From Dyadobacter sp. CY345 (GTDB taxonomy: Bacteria > Bacteroidota > Bacteroidia > Cytophagales > Spirosomataceae): DNA of 64,000 nt. Of the stretch, positions 25,168-34,391 are shown in pieces (the stretch's first letter is position 1; every line of letters starts with the position of its first letter). A program made the translations under genes and the position numbers. The DNA is taken from contig NZ_JAKFFS010000002.1 in the NCBI RefSeq assembly GCF_021502725.1, forward strand, positions 558,001 through 622,000, given 5' to 3'. Under the pieces are notes generated by a model. The model did no database searches and was not told the DNA's origin. It saw nothing but the letters and a program-made list of their open reading frames with translations.

Positions 25168-26355
25168 TTAGCTTATTGTACCAAGGGCGCTTACGAATGC
25201 TTTCATTTCGTCCATTGTACCCATACTAACACGTAACCAAGGCTTGTTTTGAATATCAAATGCACGGCATGAGATATTTTTTGCTGCCAGTTTGGACAGC
25301 ATATCTTTACCAGGAATATTGATAGGGAAAATCACGAAGTTGGTGTAAGATGGGATGTATTTGTAACCCATTTTATCAAGATTTCCAAGAAGATAGGTTT
25401 TTGCTTCGTGGTTCAATTTACGCGTCATCACCTGGAATTCACTGTCATCCATAGCAGCAGAAGCAGCAGCGATTGAAGTATAAGAAATACCCATACCGCC
25501 ACGAGTAATTTTCTCGATTTGTTTAATGAATGTCGGTTGTGCAGCGATGTAACCAACGCGGATACCAGCCATTCCCATGATTTTTGAGAACGTACGTGCA
25601 ATGATTACATTTTTGTTTTTCTGAAGCAATCCAACCATACTTTCAGTATCCGCACCAACAGCTAGTTCGATGTATGCTTCGTCAACGAAAATAGGCACTT
25701 TCTCAGAAACGCGTGAACAGAAGTCTAACAAGTCCTTACCTGTTGTGATCGCACCCGTTGGGTTGTTAGGGTTACAGATGTAAACAAGTTTAGTGTCTTT
25801 GTCAACAGCAGCTTCCATCGCTTTCAAGTCATGGGAGTGGTTTTCTGTAACAGGAACTGCCTTCCATGTTGCGCCAACAGATTTCGCAACCTGAACAAGT
25901 GACATATAACAAGGGTCAGCAGATACGATATTTCCACCGTGCATGAAAAGTACCAAAGCTACTTTCTCCAATAGATCCGAAGATCCGGGACCCATCATGA
26001 TATAATCTTTCGAAACGCCTTCTTTTTTAGCGATTTTATCAACCAGGTCATTCATTTCTTTCCAAGCATAGCGGTTTCCGCCAGCTACTGAATCACAAAC
26101 AGCCTTTTGAGCGCTTTTTGGTGGTCCGTATGGGTTTTCGTTAGCGCCGATACGGATCATTTTAGAAAGATCTGGTTTTTTGTCCAGGAAGTGCTCGCGC
26201 ACCATTGGGCTACGGTAAATGCGGTTTTCAGGATCAAGTGATAATGGCATGTCGTCGAATGCACCACCAAAGCTCATGTGAGGAGCCAGAGTCATACCAC
26301 CAAGAGCCAATAAGCCTGATTTTAACAAATTGCGACGGTCGATTTTTTGAGTCAT
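25168..26355 (-). CDS. Tat-exported PLP-dependent aminotransferase, histidinol-phosphate aminotransferase family
   Basis: A 395-residue fold-type I aminotransferase. The N-terminus has a twin-arginine signal (DRRNLLKSGLLALGGMTLAP), so a folded, PLP-loaded enzyme is probably sent to the periplasm. Seen: GANENPYGPP at the start of the enzyme, GPGSSDLLEKVAL, the CNPNNPTGA segment, DEAYIEL and the PLP-lysine in TFSKIMGMAGIRVGY (about residue 265). The closing segment is SCRAFDIQNKPWLRVSMGT. The motifs are those of HisC-like enzymes that accept aromatic or histidinol-type substrates. Neighbours are a SusC/SusD/lipoprotein locus and an AEC permease, not his genes, so a catabolic or periplasmic role is likelier than histidine synthesis. 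Confidence 0.86.
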   Translation of the reverse strand: MTQKIDRRNLLKSGLLALGGMTLAPHMSFGGAFDDMPLSLDPENRIYRSPMVREHFLDKKPDLSKMIRIGANENPYGPPKSAQKAVCDSVAGGNRYAWKEMNDLVDKIAKKEGVSKDYIMMGPGSSDLLEKVALVLFMHGGNIVSADPCYMSLVQVAKSVGATWKAVPVTENHSHDLKAMEAAVDKDTKLVYICNPNNPTGAITTGKDLLDFCSRVSEKVPIFVDEAYIELAVGADTESMVGLLQKNKNVIIARTFSKIMGMAGIRVGYIAAQPTFIKQIEKITRGGMGISYTSIAAASAAMDDSEFQVMTRKLNHEAKTYLLGNLDKMGYKYIPSYTNFVIFPINIPGKDMLSKLAAKNISCRAFDIQNKPWLRVSMGTMDEMKAFVSALGTIS

Positions 26356-26433
26356 TGTAATAGTTTTTTAGTAATGGGATTGTAAAGATTAAGCAAATGG
26401 GTATTAGAAAAGCAATGAATAAAAACAGAAATA

Positions 26434-26461
26434 AGTCAGCCAGGAATTTACCTGACTGACT
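26434..26461 (-). terminator. hairpin after the SusCD-linked lipoprotein gene
   Basis: An 11-bp stem with one mismatch (AGTCAGCCAGG with CCTGACTGACT) and a short AT loop, followed on the minus strand by TTATTTCTGTTTTT, just past the stop at 26469. Confidence 0.65.
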
Positions 26462-26468
26462 GGTAATT

Positions 26469-26951
26469 TTATTGTGCCTGAACCTGCGAGAACCTTGTGA
26501 AGGTTACTCCCTTGTAGGTTCCGGTCCATGATATTCTTGCAAGTGAACCTTTAACGGGAGCAGCGATTCCTAATTCTGCCCAGGTTTTGTCCAGTGAAAC
26601 TTTACCGTCTGCGCCGGAAGTTACTTCTCCTAAAACTGCTCCTGTTCGCATGGTGATCGCCACTTTTAAACCTGAAACAGGTATCGAGTCAATACCGACT
26701 GCGTTATTCAGGATGCCGCTTTTATCTAATTCTAAAATTGTCGCAGAAAGTGTCAGTTTTGTGGAGGCGGCAGGGTATCCAACAGCTGGATCTTTTTCCT
26801 GAGGATATCCGAAAGGTGCTCCGATGATGTTTACAACAACCGGCGCAACTGTGGCGTCAACCCAGGGATCTTCTTCTTTACAAGCGGTAAAAGCAGCACC
26901 GGCAAGCAAACAGATAACCAGAATTTTGATATGTTTTGTATATGAATTCAT
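26469..26951 (-). CDS. predicted outer-membrane lipoprotein downstream of SusD
   Basis: About 160 residues from the ATG at 26951, preferred over a start eight codons upstream because it begins directly with the signal sequence. The signal (HIKILVICLLAGAAFTAC) ends in a lipobox with the Cys near residue 24, followed by acidic KEEDPWVD. The mature part is beta-rich (VPVVVNIIGAPFG-like segments and LKVAITMRTGAVLGEVTSGA) and looks like one Ig/transthyretin-like domain. The position after SusD is where substrate-binding surface lipoproteins (SusE/F-like in role) usually lie. No specific family is recognised. Confidence 0.68.
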   Translation of the reverse strand: MNSYTKHIKILVICLLAGAAFTACKEEDPWVDATVAPVVVNIIGAPFGYPQEKDPAVGYPAASTKLTLSATILELDKSGILNNAVGIDSIPVSGLKVAITMRTGAVLGEVTSGADGKVSLDKTWAELGIAAPVKGSLARISWTGTYKGVTFTRFSQVQAQ

Positions 26952-26994
26952 TTTCAGTTTTGTTAAGTCGATCACTTAATTTTTCCGGTTTGGA

Positions 26995-28467
26995 TTATTC
27001 AGCCCACCAAAGTTTTGTTTTCATATCATCTTTGCCACCAAGCAAGGCAACACCACCTTCAACACTTTCTTTGTTTAGCGAATACTCGTTGGTTGAATAG
27101 GTAAACCTTGTTGGCAAAACTCCATCGTTGTTCAGTACAGCACGTGCATCAGGGGCAGGGAATTTTGGTAAACCCGTGCGGCGCCATTCTGCCCAAGCTT
27201 CGATACCCTGACCAAACAATGCTACCCACTTTTGCTCCATGATTTTCTCTTTTGTGGCAGTTCCAAGTTTATCAAGGAACGCAGCTGACGGAGTCAAGGC
27301 GTATTGTGTGAAAGAAGCATTCACAGCAGTTTTGAAATAAGCGTCTGCGTCTCCTGTGATGTCGCCATCGATTGCAGCTTCTGCAAGTATGAAGTTCAAT
27401 TCAGCAAAAGTCATGATAACCTCCGGTGCGGTTGCTCTCGTAAAATAGTTTCCGATCGTTGAACTTGATGAAAGGAAAGTAGTAGCAATCGCATCTGGCA
27501 AACCGTTCGGGTGACCTTGGTAAACGCCATCTTTGTTTGGGTTACCATAAACCGTAATTCTTGTGTCACCCATTGAATTCATCTGATCAACCAATGTTTT
27601 ACTCAAATTCCAGTCCGTACGACCGCCTTGGATAATGATCTGGTTCCACTCGTTGTTACTTGGCAAAACTGCTGAACAGTTCAACTGAGCGTTGTCCGCG
27701 TTTGTAGTGAAAATCGGATATGTTGTCGCGTCTCCGAGAATTTCAGCAAAAACAGCTTTTGATTCTCCCGGTTTCTTTTTTGCCTGACGGTTTGCAAGTC
27801 TCAAACGAAGTGAATTTGCGAATTTTTTCCATTTCAGCACATCACCGTTATAAACAATATCTCCTGCCACGGCAGGACCGCCTACGGTTAGCAAGGAATT
27901 TGCTGTTTTAAGATCCGCAAGCATCGCCGCGTAAACAGCTTCCTGTGAATCATACTTAGGCGTGTAAATTGGCGTAGCAGCCGTTCCTTGAATTGCTTCT
28001 GAGTAAGGAATTGGTCCGTACATATCAGTAAGCAGAGAGAAGACCCAGGTTCTCATCACCATCGCAACGCCCACATAATTTGCGTTTGGAGTTGCGCCGT
28101 CAGGAGAGGAAATTGTGATGATGCGTTGGAAGTTAACCTGTGCATCGTTGTAAAAACCTTTCCAGTTATTATTAGTTACAGCAACCGAAACCGTGTAGTC
28201 ATCACCCTCGTTGGAATAAATATTACGAGTCAGATGCTGCATGTAAAGTTCAGCCGCATCGATGTTGATACGTTCAAACCGGTCTCTATGTCCCCAGTAG
28301 CGATCAATTGAAGATTCAAGGCCTGAGGTAAGAAGATACTGTGCCTTAACAAGCGTCGGATCGTTTGGATTCGAGTTCAGTTCTTCAAAATCCTTTGTAC
28401 AGCTGTTCATCGAGAACATCGCAGCCGTCAGGGCAAGTACTAGTGGTTTGTATGCTATTTTTCTCAT
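26995..28467 (-). CDS. SusD/RagB-like nutrient-binding outer-membrane lipoprotein (SusD_2 type)
   Basis: About 490 residues from the ATG at 28467 (MRKIAYKPLVLALTAAMF), with a lipoprotein signal ending SMNSC. FEELNSNPNDPT follows the Cys, a hallmark of the SusD-like subgroup found with peptide- or unknown-substrate SusC partners. TPR-like helices fill the rest (MVMRTWVFSLLTDMYGPIPY; FAELNFILAEAAIDG; EQKWVALFGQGIEAWAEWRR). It forms the lid of the SusC channel on the cell surface. It lies 40 bases after susC and ahead of the lipoprotein and aminotransferase genes. The ligand is unknown; the aminotransferase context suggests amino-acid-like or peptide substrates (inference). Confidence 0.92.
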   Translation of the reverse strand: MRKIAYKPLVLALTAAMFSMNSCTKDFEELNSNPNDPTLVKAQYLLTSGLESSIDRYWGHRDRFERINIDAAELYMQHLTRNIYSNEGDDYTVSVAVTNNNWKGFYNDAQVNFQRIITISSPDGATPNANYVGVAMVMRTWVFSLLTDMYGPIPYSEAIQGTAATPIYTPKYDSQEAVYAAMLADLKTANSLLTVGGPAVAGDIVYNGDVLKWKKFANSLRLRLANRQAKKKPGESKAVFAEILGDATTYPIFTTNADNAQLNCSAVLPSNNEWNQIIIQGGRTDWNLSKTLVDQMNSMGDTRITVYGNPNKDGVYQGHPNGLPDAIATTFLSSSSTIGNYFTRATAPEVIMTFAELNFILAEAAIDGDITGDADAYFKTAVNASFTQYALTPSAAFLDKLGTATKEKIMEQKWVALFGQGIEAWAEWRRTGLPKFPAPDARAVLNNDGVLPTRFTYSTNEYSLNKESVEGGVALLGGKDDMKTKLWWAE

Positions 28468-28506
28468 AATGAAAGTCAATTAAAAGATCCCAGATCAACA
28501 GGAAGA

Positions 28507-31500
28507 TTAGAATGAAAAGCTTAAATTAACACCCATACTTCTTGAACTTGGAAGCTGGCCATAACCAAATCCCTGTGCGTTTCCACCTTTTGCATCGAAC
28601 TCAGGATCCACATGTGGTGTGTTTTTGAAGATCATCCAAACGTTACGTCCAACCAGTGAAAGTTTAGCAGTCTGGAAGAATGTTTTCTTCAAAAGGTAAG
28701 GAGGCAGGCTGTATCCAAGTGTCAACTCACGTAGTTTCACATAACTTGCGTCAAAAATTGCAGCTTCGTGGTAGTTACGAGGATTGTTATAAGCGTAAAA
28801 CTCTTTCGCAGGAATGATGATGTCATTTTTAGCGAATGTTCCGTCAGCCATTTGTTTAACACCGTCTCCGATCACGCCTTCTTCACGTCCGATCGCGGTT
28901 TCTTCATACTGACCAGTCCAGCGACCAGTTCCTGTTCCTTCGTCAAAAATATCGCCGCCCATACGCACATCAACCAGTGCTGAAACGGTTACACCTTTAT
29001 AAGTAAATGTGTTAGAAACACCACCTGTCCAGTCTGGCTGAATATTGCCAAGTTTGATTGTTCCAGGTGCAACTTGTGGTAAACCGTTTGCATAAATTAC
29101 TTCGCCATCTGGTGAACGTAACCAGCCTTTTCCGTAGTAAGTACCATAAGCTTCGCCTATTCTGGCTTCGGAAGTCATACCGCGTTGTGTAGCAAGCGTG
29201 TAGGTTGTAAGACCTTCGGCAAGCGCAACAACTTTGTTTTTGTTTTTAGCGAAGTTAACTGCGATATCCCATGAGAAGCCATTTGACAATTTGACCGGGT
29301 TAGCAGTCAACATAATCTCAACTCCTTTATTAGTAATCTCTCCTGCATTTAAAACGCGGGTATCATAGCCGCTCGCTTTTGAAATCTCAACCGCTAGGAT
29401 CTGGTCTCTCGTACTTTGGCTGTAATAAGTCATATCAAGACCGATTTTGCCTTTAAAGAATCTCAAATCAGCTCCGAATTCCTGACCTGTTGTGATCTCA
29501 GGTTTCAAAGTAGAGTTTGCGATTTTTACAGCCTCAGCGAATTTACTTAGGCTACCGTTCCAGGAACCGTTTGCTCTGAAAGTTTGCTGTAAGGCATATG
29601 GATCAGCATCGTTACCTACCTGAGCCAAACTTGCACGAAGTTTTGCGAAACTTAGCACGTTACTTTGAACATCAAAAATATCTGTCAGTACTGCACTAAG
29701 GGAAATAGAAGGGTAGAAGTAAGAGTTGTTGTTAGAAGGCAACGTACTTGACCAGTCATTTCTTGCAGTCAAATCCATGAACAATTGATTTCTCCAACCG
29801 ATCTGAGCCGCACCAAAAACACTCTGGTTTTCCGACTTGGTGATTGTACTTTCAATCGTATTCAAACTTGGGATCGAGTTAGCAGCATTGTATACTCCAT
29901 CGACAACAAGCTCGCCAACCGCGAAATAGTTTCTCTTGTAATTATTGGTTCTTTTTATCGCACCTGCCTGAAGATTTAGAGAAAAGTCTTTTGTTACATC
30001 TTTGTTGAAAGTGAAAATAACGTCTGAGTTTGTTTCCTGATTACGAAGAACTTCTTCATTATACCGGCCCGGAGTTTTAACACCGTTTCTTACTCTTTCA
30101 AAGTTTGTAACATTGATACGGGTATCACTCCAAACGTCTGTTCCTGTCCGAAGCATCACGCTAAGCGAAGGAAGGATTTTATAATTGAAGGAAATGTTTC
30201 CTAATAATCTGTCTTTATCATTTCCACTTGTCAATTTTTTCTGTGAAAAATATGGGTTAGTGAAAAAGGTATGTTGCCAGTTCGGTGGATCTGTGTCACC
30301 AGGAATCTGGTTATGCGTAGAAGTATATTGTTCGTAGTTGCGAAGCTGTTTCCAGGATACGTGTCTGTGAGCCCAGATAAATTCCTGGCCAGAAGTATAT
30401 CCGCGGTTGTCAGCACCTGACTTGATGTATTCAGCAGATAGCGCTACACTGAAATTCTTGGTCATGTTGTAACCAGAGTTAATTTTCATGTTGTAACGGT
30501 GGAAATCATTGTAATAAGCGATCCCACTTTGTTTTGTATGTCCCAAGCCTAAACGGAAATAACCCTGGTCGTTTCCACCTGAAACAGCAACGCTGTTTGA
30601 CACTGTGCTACCTGTGTTCCAGAATTCCTCCCAGTTGTTTGGCTGCGGAGTCAACGGAGCTACGTCATTTCCTGTCCACCATTGTCTGACCAACCGGCCG
30701 TCCATCGGTGCGCCCCAGCTTTCATCCGTTCCTTCTGTTCCTGAAAGAGGAGCTGTCGGTCCGTAAGCTGCGCGGTATTGCTGAATTTCAAGAGGGTCGG
30801 TGATCGCCCCGCTCCATCCATTGTTATACCACGTTCTGTATCCGTTTCCACCACCGTAAGTATTCTGGAATTTAGGTTTGATCCATGGGCGCTCAAAGGT
30901 TACGTTAGAATTCACTTCAACGCCAATTCCTTTTGTTCCTTTACCGTTTTTCGTTGTTATCAAAATAACACCGTTGGCTGCACGTGAACCGTATAAAGCG
31001 GCTGCGTTTGGACCTTTCAAAACAGAAATCTCTTTAATGTTGTCGGGGTTAACTTCTGACATACCCCCACCGTACTGGTTTGTCTGTGAGGTAGCTGATG
31101 CCTGTTGCATCGGTACACCATCAATAACAATAAGTGGCTGGTTGTTACCAGAAATAGAACCAGCGCCACGGATCTGGATGGTAGAACCACTACCAGGTCC
31201 GCCGTTTGACTGAATTCTCACACCGGCAATCTTACCGGAGAGTGCGTTAGCAACGTTCGTTGAACGCGATTCAGTAAGTGCTGAACCTTTCACCTCCTGA
31301 ACCGTATATCCTAATGCCTTTCTTTCACGCTCGATACCAAAAGCTGTAACCACAACTTCTGCCAATTGACGCGTATCAGCATCTAATTTGATGTCAAAAA
31401 CAGATTGATTCCCAACTGGAATCTCTTTAATTAAAAAACCAACATAAGAAACAACCAAAACGCCGTCACCAGGAATAGAAAATGAGAATTTTCCGTCAGC

Positions 31501-31665
31501 ATCGGCATTTGTACCCGTATTTGTGCCTTTGTAAATAATAGAAGCGCCAGCCAGTCCCAGACCATCATCGGCCGCAGTTACCTTTCCGCTAATTTCACGC
31601 GTTTGTGCATTGACAAGCGGAGAAAGCAGACAGGCCCATAAGAACAATAGTAAAGTTTTACGCAT
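28507..31665 (-). CDS. SusC/RagA-family TonB-linked outer-membrane transporter
   Basis: A 1052-residue protein. The signal peptide (RKTLLLFLWACLLSPLVNA) is followed by a CarboxypepD_reg-like domain (ISGKVTAADDGLGLAGASI, about residues 23-105), a TonB plug (LAEVVVTAFGIERERKALGY; GSISGNNQPLIVIDGVPM; VLKGPNAAALYGSRAANGVI) and a 22-strand barrel ending NLSFSF. There is no STN domain, so it is not a direct sigma/FecR-type signal transducer. With the SusD-like lipoprotein it imports an unknown substrate by TonB energy. Its long 5' region holds an attenuator-like structure. Confidence 0.95.
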   Translation of the reverse strand: MRKTLLLFLWACLLSPLVNAQTREISGKVTAADDGLGLAGASIIYKGTNTGTNADADGKFSFSIPGDGVLVVSYVGFLIKEIPVGNQSVFDIKLDADTRQLAEVVVTAFGIERERKALGYTVQEVKGSALTESRSTNVANALSGKIAGVRIQSNGGPGSGSTIQIRGAGSISGNNQPLIVIDGVPMQQASATSQTNQYGGGMSEVNPDNIKEISVLKGPNAAALYGSRAANGVILITTKNGKGTKGIGVEVNSNVTFERPWIKPKFQNTYGGGNGYRTWYNNGWSGAITDPLEIQQYRAAYGPTAPLSGTEGTDESWGAPMDGRLVRQWWTGNDVAPLTPQPNNWEEFWNTGSTVSNSVAVSGGNDQGYFRLGLGHTKQSGIAYYNDFHRYNMKINSGYNMTKNFSVALSAEYIKSGADNRGYTSGQEFIWAHRHVSWKQLRNYEQYTSTHNQIPGDTDPPNWQHTFFTNPYFSQKKLTSGNDKDRLLGNISFNYKILPSLSVMLRTGTDVWSDTRINVTNFERVRNGVKTPGRYNEEVLRNQETNSDVIFTFNKDVTKDFSLNLQAGAIKRTNNYKRNYFAVGELVVDGVYNAANSIPSLNTIESTITKSENQSVFGAAQIGWRNQLFMDLTARNDWSSTLPSNNNSYFYPSISLSAVLTDIFDVQSNVLSFAKLRASLAQVGNDADPYALQQTFRANGSWNGSLSKFAEAVKIANSTLKPEITTGQEFGADLRFFKGKIGLDMTYYSQSTRDQILAVEISKASGYDTRVLNAGEITNKGVEIMLTANPVKLSNGFSWDIAVNFAKNKNKVVALAEGLTTYTLATQRGMTSEARIGEAYGTYYGKGWLRSPDGEVIYANGLPQVAPGTIKLGNIQPDWTGGVSNTFTYKGVTVSALVDVRMGGDIFDEGTGTGRWTGQYEETAIGREEGVIGDGVKQMADGTFAKNDIIIPAKEFYAYNNPRNYHEAAIFDASYVKLRELTLGYSLPPYLLKKTFFQTAKLSLVGRNVWMIFKNTPHVDPEFDAKGGNAQGFGYGQLPSSRSMGVNLSFSF

Positions 31666-31721
31666 GGGAATCCGGTTAAATTAATTAGGTGAGTACTATT
31701 AGTAGAGTCGGTAAAAAAAAG

Positions 31722-31791
31722 TTATGGCTGTGGTGTCCACGTTTCTGTGCGCCGCACACACTTTCGCATGGACAGAACAGCACAGCCATAA
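31722..31791 (-). promoter_or_regulatory. long leader hairpin with U8 tail upstream of susC (candidate attenuator/riboregulator)
   Basis: Read on the minus strand, the outer stem is a perfect 11 bp (TTATGGCTGTG with CACAGCCATAA). Inside are an 8-bp stem (TGTCCATG with CGTGGACA, one G-U) and a tip stem TGTGC-GGC-GCACA. One base after the outer stem come eight T in a row, then 47 bases to the susC ATG. No promoter-like TAnnTTTG lies between. The form is that of an intrinsic terminator placed in a leader. Confidence 0.6.
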
Positions 31792-31827
31792 GCTTACAAA
31801 ACTGCTTTTCCGGAAAGCAATACCCTC

Positions 31828-31920
31828 TTAATCGAGGACAAACAGTGGAATCTTTCTGAAATCTGGCAACCAGGTCCAGGTTTTGATAAAAATGTTTGTC
31901 CACGCTGACAGGCAATTCAT
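31828..31920 (-). CDS. possible 30-residue Trp/Phe-rich leader peptide ahead of the attenuator-like hairpin
   Basis: A short ATG frame of 30 residues that contains WTNIFIKTWTWLPDF, with three Trp and four Phe overall. It ends 36 bases before the long terminator-like hairpin, and a smaller stem (TGCTTT...AAAGCA, 31803-31819) lies between. This order resembles a ribosome-mediated attenuation leader. Evidence for translation is only composition and position, so it may be chance. The remaining upstream stretch 31921-32402 holds no gene I can support. Confidence 0.3.
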   Translation of the reverse strand: MNCLSAWTNIFIKTWTWLPDFRKIPLFVLD

Positions 31921-32402
31921 TGTTAATATTTTCTGTAAAAAGGCAGAACTTCTTTGCTGCCGTCCACTCGGGATCAAACAGGTTTAGAGGGTCGTGTTCC
32001 CCTTCTTACATTTAGATATATTCAGTGCGGCTGGAACATATCTGACAGTTAAGAAGTTTAGTCATTCGTTTAATGACATTTCAAATATACTGACAAAGCG
32101 TACAAATGCAAGAGAAATTATTTAAAAATTGAATTTTATTGCAATAATAATTGGTTGATGTGGTCAATGAACGAATATTATTGCACTTTACTAATATTAA
32201 ATTAAAATTATCTTACTTTGATCCAATCTATAAGCTTAATAGAGTTCGACTTAGAACAAGTAACCCTTATTTAACAAGTTTCAAATTTACCTATATACGC
32301 ATATATTTATGTATAAACTCGAAAATCAAGTTCAAATTTCGTTAATTTATTTTGTATTTTTTGCAAAAATGAATAAAACAAGTTTTCAGCTAGCTGGAAA
32401 CG

Positions 32403-32433
32403 ACAAAAGGATTGCCTATGGCAATCCTTTTGT
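32403..32433 (-). terminator. terminator of aguB
   Basis: A perfect 14-bp stem (ACAAAAGGATTGCC with GGCAATCCTTTTGT) closed by a 3-base loop, 30 bases past the aguB stop. Confidence 0.85.
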
Positions 32434-32463
32434 GATTATCGGAATAATTATATTTGAGGTAAC

Positions 32464-33363
32464 TTATTTTCCGTCAATATAGCGACTTAGGATTGGTTTA
32501 TAAGAATCCACGCGTCTATCGCGGAAGAATGGCCAGGTGGTTCTGTAATGATCCAGTTTTTGCAGATCGATTTCTTCAACATGAACAGTTTCTTCTATGT
32601 GCGGAGCCAGATATAACAAACGTCCATGCGGGTTAGCGATAAAGGAGCCGCCCCAAAATTGTTGATCAGCTTCCCGGCCAACGCGATTAACCGAAACAAC
32701 ATAAACGCCATTAGCAACTGCGTGGCTTCGCTGGATTGTTTGCCATGCGCCATATTGTTCGTCGTTGATAACCGGGTCCGTTTCATTTGTATCCCAGCCA
32801 ATGGCTGTTGGGTAAAACAAAATTTCAGCTCCCATCAAACTCGTGATACGCGCTGCCTCCGGGTACCATTGATCCCAGCAAATCAAAACACCTATTTTAG
32901 CGAATTTTGTATCGAAAGTCCGGTATCCGTTAGTATCAGATTCTTCCTGCGACGCATCACCGGGAGTGAAATAAAACTTCTCATAGTATCCGGGATCATC
33001 CGGAATATGCATTTTACGGTATTTTCCTAAATATGAGCCGTCCGCGTCAAGAACTGCTGTGGTGTTATGATATAAACCGTGTGCACGTTTTTCAAATAAC
33101 GAAGCAATGATGACGACACCCAATTCTTTGGCAAGACTGCTTAATGATTCCGTGGAAGGACCAGGTATCGCTTCTGCCAGTTCAAAGTTTTTATGGTCTT
33201 CAACGTCGCAAAAATATAATGATTTAAAAAGCTCCTGCAAACAAACAATTTGTGCTCCTTTGGCAGCCGCTTCTCTTATTTTAGACTTAGCTTTTTCGAA
33301 ATTATCTTCTACATCCGCAGAACAGCTCATCTGAACGATTCCGATATTTACTTTTTTGTTCAT
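32464..33363 (-). CDS. aguB: N-carbamoylputrescine amidase
   Basis: A 299-residue nitrilase-superfamily (carbon-nitrogen hydrolase) enzyme that turns N-carbamoylputrescine into putrescine. The Glu-Lys-Cys triad is visible: CLQELFKS (Glu near residue 43), KYRKMHIPDDPGYYE (Lys near 120) and VLICWDQWYPEAAR (Cys near 160). The stretch after the Lys (DDPGYYEKFYFTPGD) and the Trp-rich segment after the Cys fit AguB over other amidases. It is the second step after aguA at 22.1-23.1 kb. The gene appears to be transcribed alone, with a strong terminator. Confidence 0.93.
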   Translation of the reverse strand: MNKKVNIGIVQMSCSADVEDNFEKAKSKIREAAAKGAQIVCLQELFKSLYFCDVEDHKNFELAEAIPGPSTESLSSLAKELGVVIIASLFEKRAHGLYHNTTAVLDADGSYLGKYRKMHIPDDPGYYEKFYFTPGDASQEESDTNGYRTFDTKFAKIGVLICWDQWYPEAARITSLMGAEILFYPTAIGWDTNETDPVINDEQYGAWQTIQRSHAVANGVYVVSVNRVGREADQQFWGGSFIANPHGRLLYLAPHIEETVHVEEIDLQKLDHYRTTWPFFRDRRVDSYKPILSRYIDGK

Positions 33364-33404
33364 TCCGGTTGTTTATATTGATTGAGTAATCGGATTTAAA
33401 AACA

Positions 33405-34391
33405 TTATTTACTGAATGGAAGTTCTTTGATATCAAAATCGAAGGAAAGCTTGTTCATGCAGTTAAAATGTTTTTTAGGACATTCTTTATAACCGATCTT
33501 AGAGCAGGGACGGCATTCGAGATCATTATTTTCTATTACTTCAAAAGCCGTTTTATAAGGATACATGCCAAAAGCAGGAACCGTATTGCCCCAGATCGAA
33601 TAAACTTTCTTTTTGAAAGCTGCGGCCACATGCATCAGTCCGGTATCGTGGGTAAAGACGATAAATGACTGTTCTATCAGCGATGCGGATTGATTGAAAT
33701 TATATTTTCCACATCCGTTAAAAATCAATCTGTCGCCAATTGCCTTTCGGATTTCTTCTCCTGCTTCGAAATCTTCTTTTCCACCTAGTAAAATGATCGG
33801 GAAATTGATTTTCCTGCAAAGTTCGATCATTTTGTGAACGGGAAGTTTTTTAGTTGTATGCTGTCCTCCGATAGCATAAGCGACAAATTCTCTCTTATGC
33901 GTTTCAGGAATCCAGTCTCTTTCTACTTTGTCTTTATATGGAATAAAATAATCCAGACCAAGGTCATCATTTTTGACGTCCAAGGGTAAAACCGTATCCA
34001 GATACCTGTCCACGATATGGATATCCGGCAGGTAATTAATCTTGAACTGGGTTTGCAGCCACTTCTGCGCATTTAATTTTTTAAAAGAAAAGGATCGCTT
34101 GAAAAGTGCCAGCTTGATATGCAGTGTGCGTAAATTGGTATGCAGATCGATAATGTAATTATAGTTTTCAGCACGCAATTCTTTGATCATTTTATTCACA
34201 CTCCCATCCAGCAGCCAGATTTTATCCACGTTAGGATTATTTTCCAGCAGAAAACCGAATTTACTTTTAGTAAAGTAATGTATTTCTGCATCCGGATATT
34301 GCTGTTTCAGACAACGTATAACGGGAGTAGTCAGGACGATATCGCCGATCGAGGAAAAGCGGAGGATTAAAAACTTGACAGGTTTATTCAC
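33405..34391 (-). CDS. glycosyltransferase family 9 (heptosyltransferase-like)
   Basis: A 328-residue GT-B enzyme of the ADP-heptose:LPS heptosyltransferase family. Seen: LRFSSIGDIVLTTPVIRCLK at the N-terminus, YNYIIDLHTNLRT, the C-terminal nucleotide-sugar site (GGKEDFEAGEEI; FTHDTGLMHVAAAFKKKVYS) and WGNTVPAFGMYPY. It adds a core sugar to lipid A on the inner side of the cytoplasmic membrane. A Cys cluster near the end (CRPCSKIGYKECPKKHFNC) is usual in Bacteroidota members. The frame opens with GTG at 34391. It is near an LpxL-like acyltransferase, which fits an LPS role. Confidence 0.88.
   Translation of the reverse strand: MNKPVKFLILRFSSIGDIVLTTPVIRCLKQQYPDAEIHYFTKSKFGFLLENNPNVDKIWLLDGSVNKMIKELRAENYNYIIDLHTNLRTLHIKLALFKRSFSFKKLNAQKWLQTQFKINYLPDIHIVDRYLDTVLPLDVKNDDLGLDYFIPYKDKVERDWIPETHKREFVAYAIGGQHTTKKLPVHKMIELCRKINFPIILLGGKEDFEAGEEIRKAIGDRLIFNGCGKYNFNQSASLIEQSFIVFTHDTGLMHVAAAFKKKVYSIWGNTVPAFGMYPYKTAFEVIENNDLECRPCSKIGYKECPKKHFNCMNKLSFDFDIKELPFSK

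Noticed and set aside
31685..31915. A 76-residue minus-strand frame over the susC leader hairpin
   Set aside because: It is interrupted by no stop only because the structured region is open in that frame; its composition (Cys/His-rich, no domain) and overlap with the terminator-like stem make it unlikely to be a gene.
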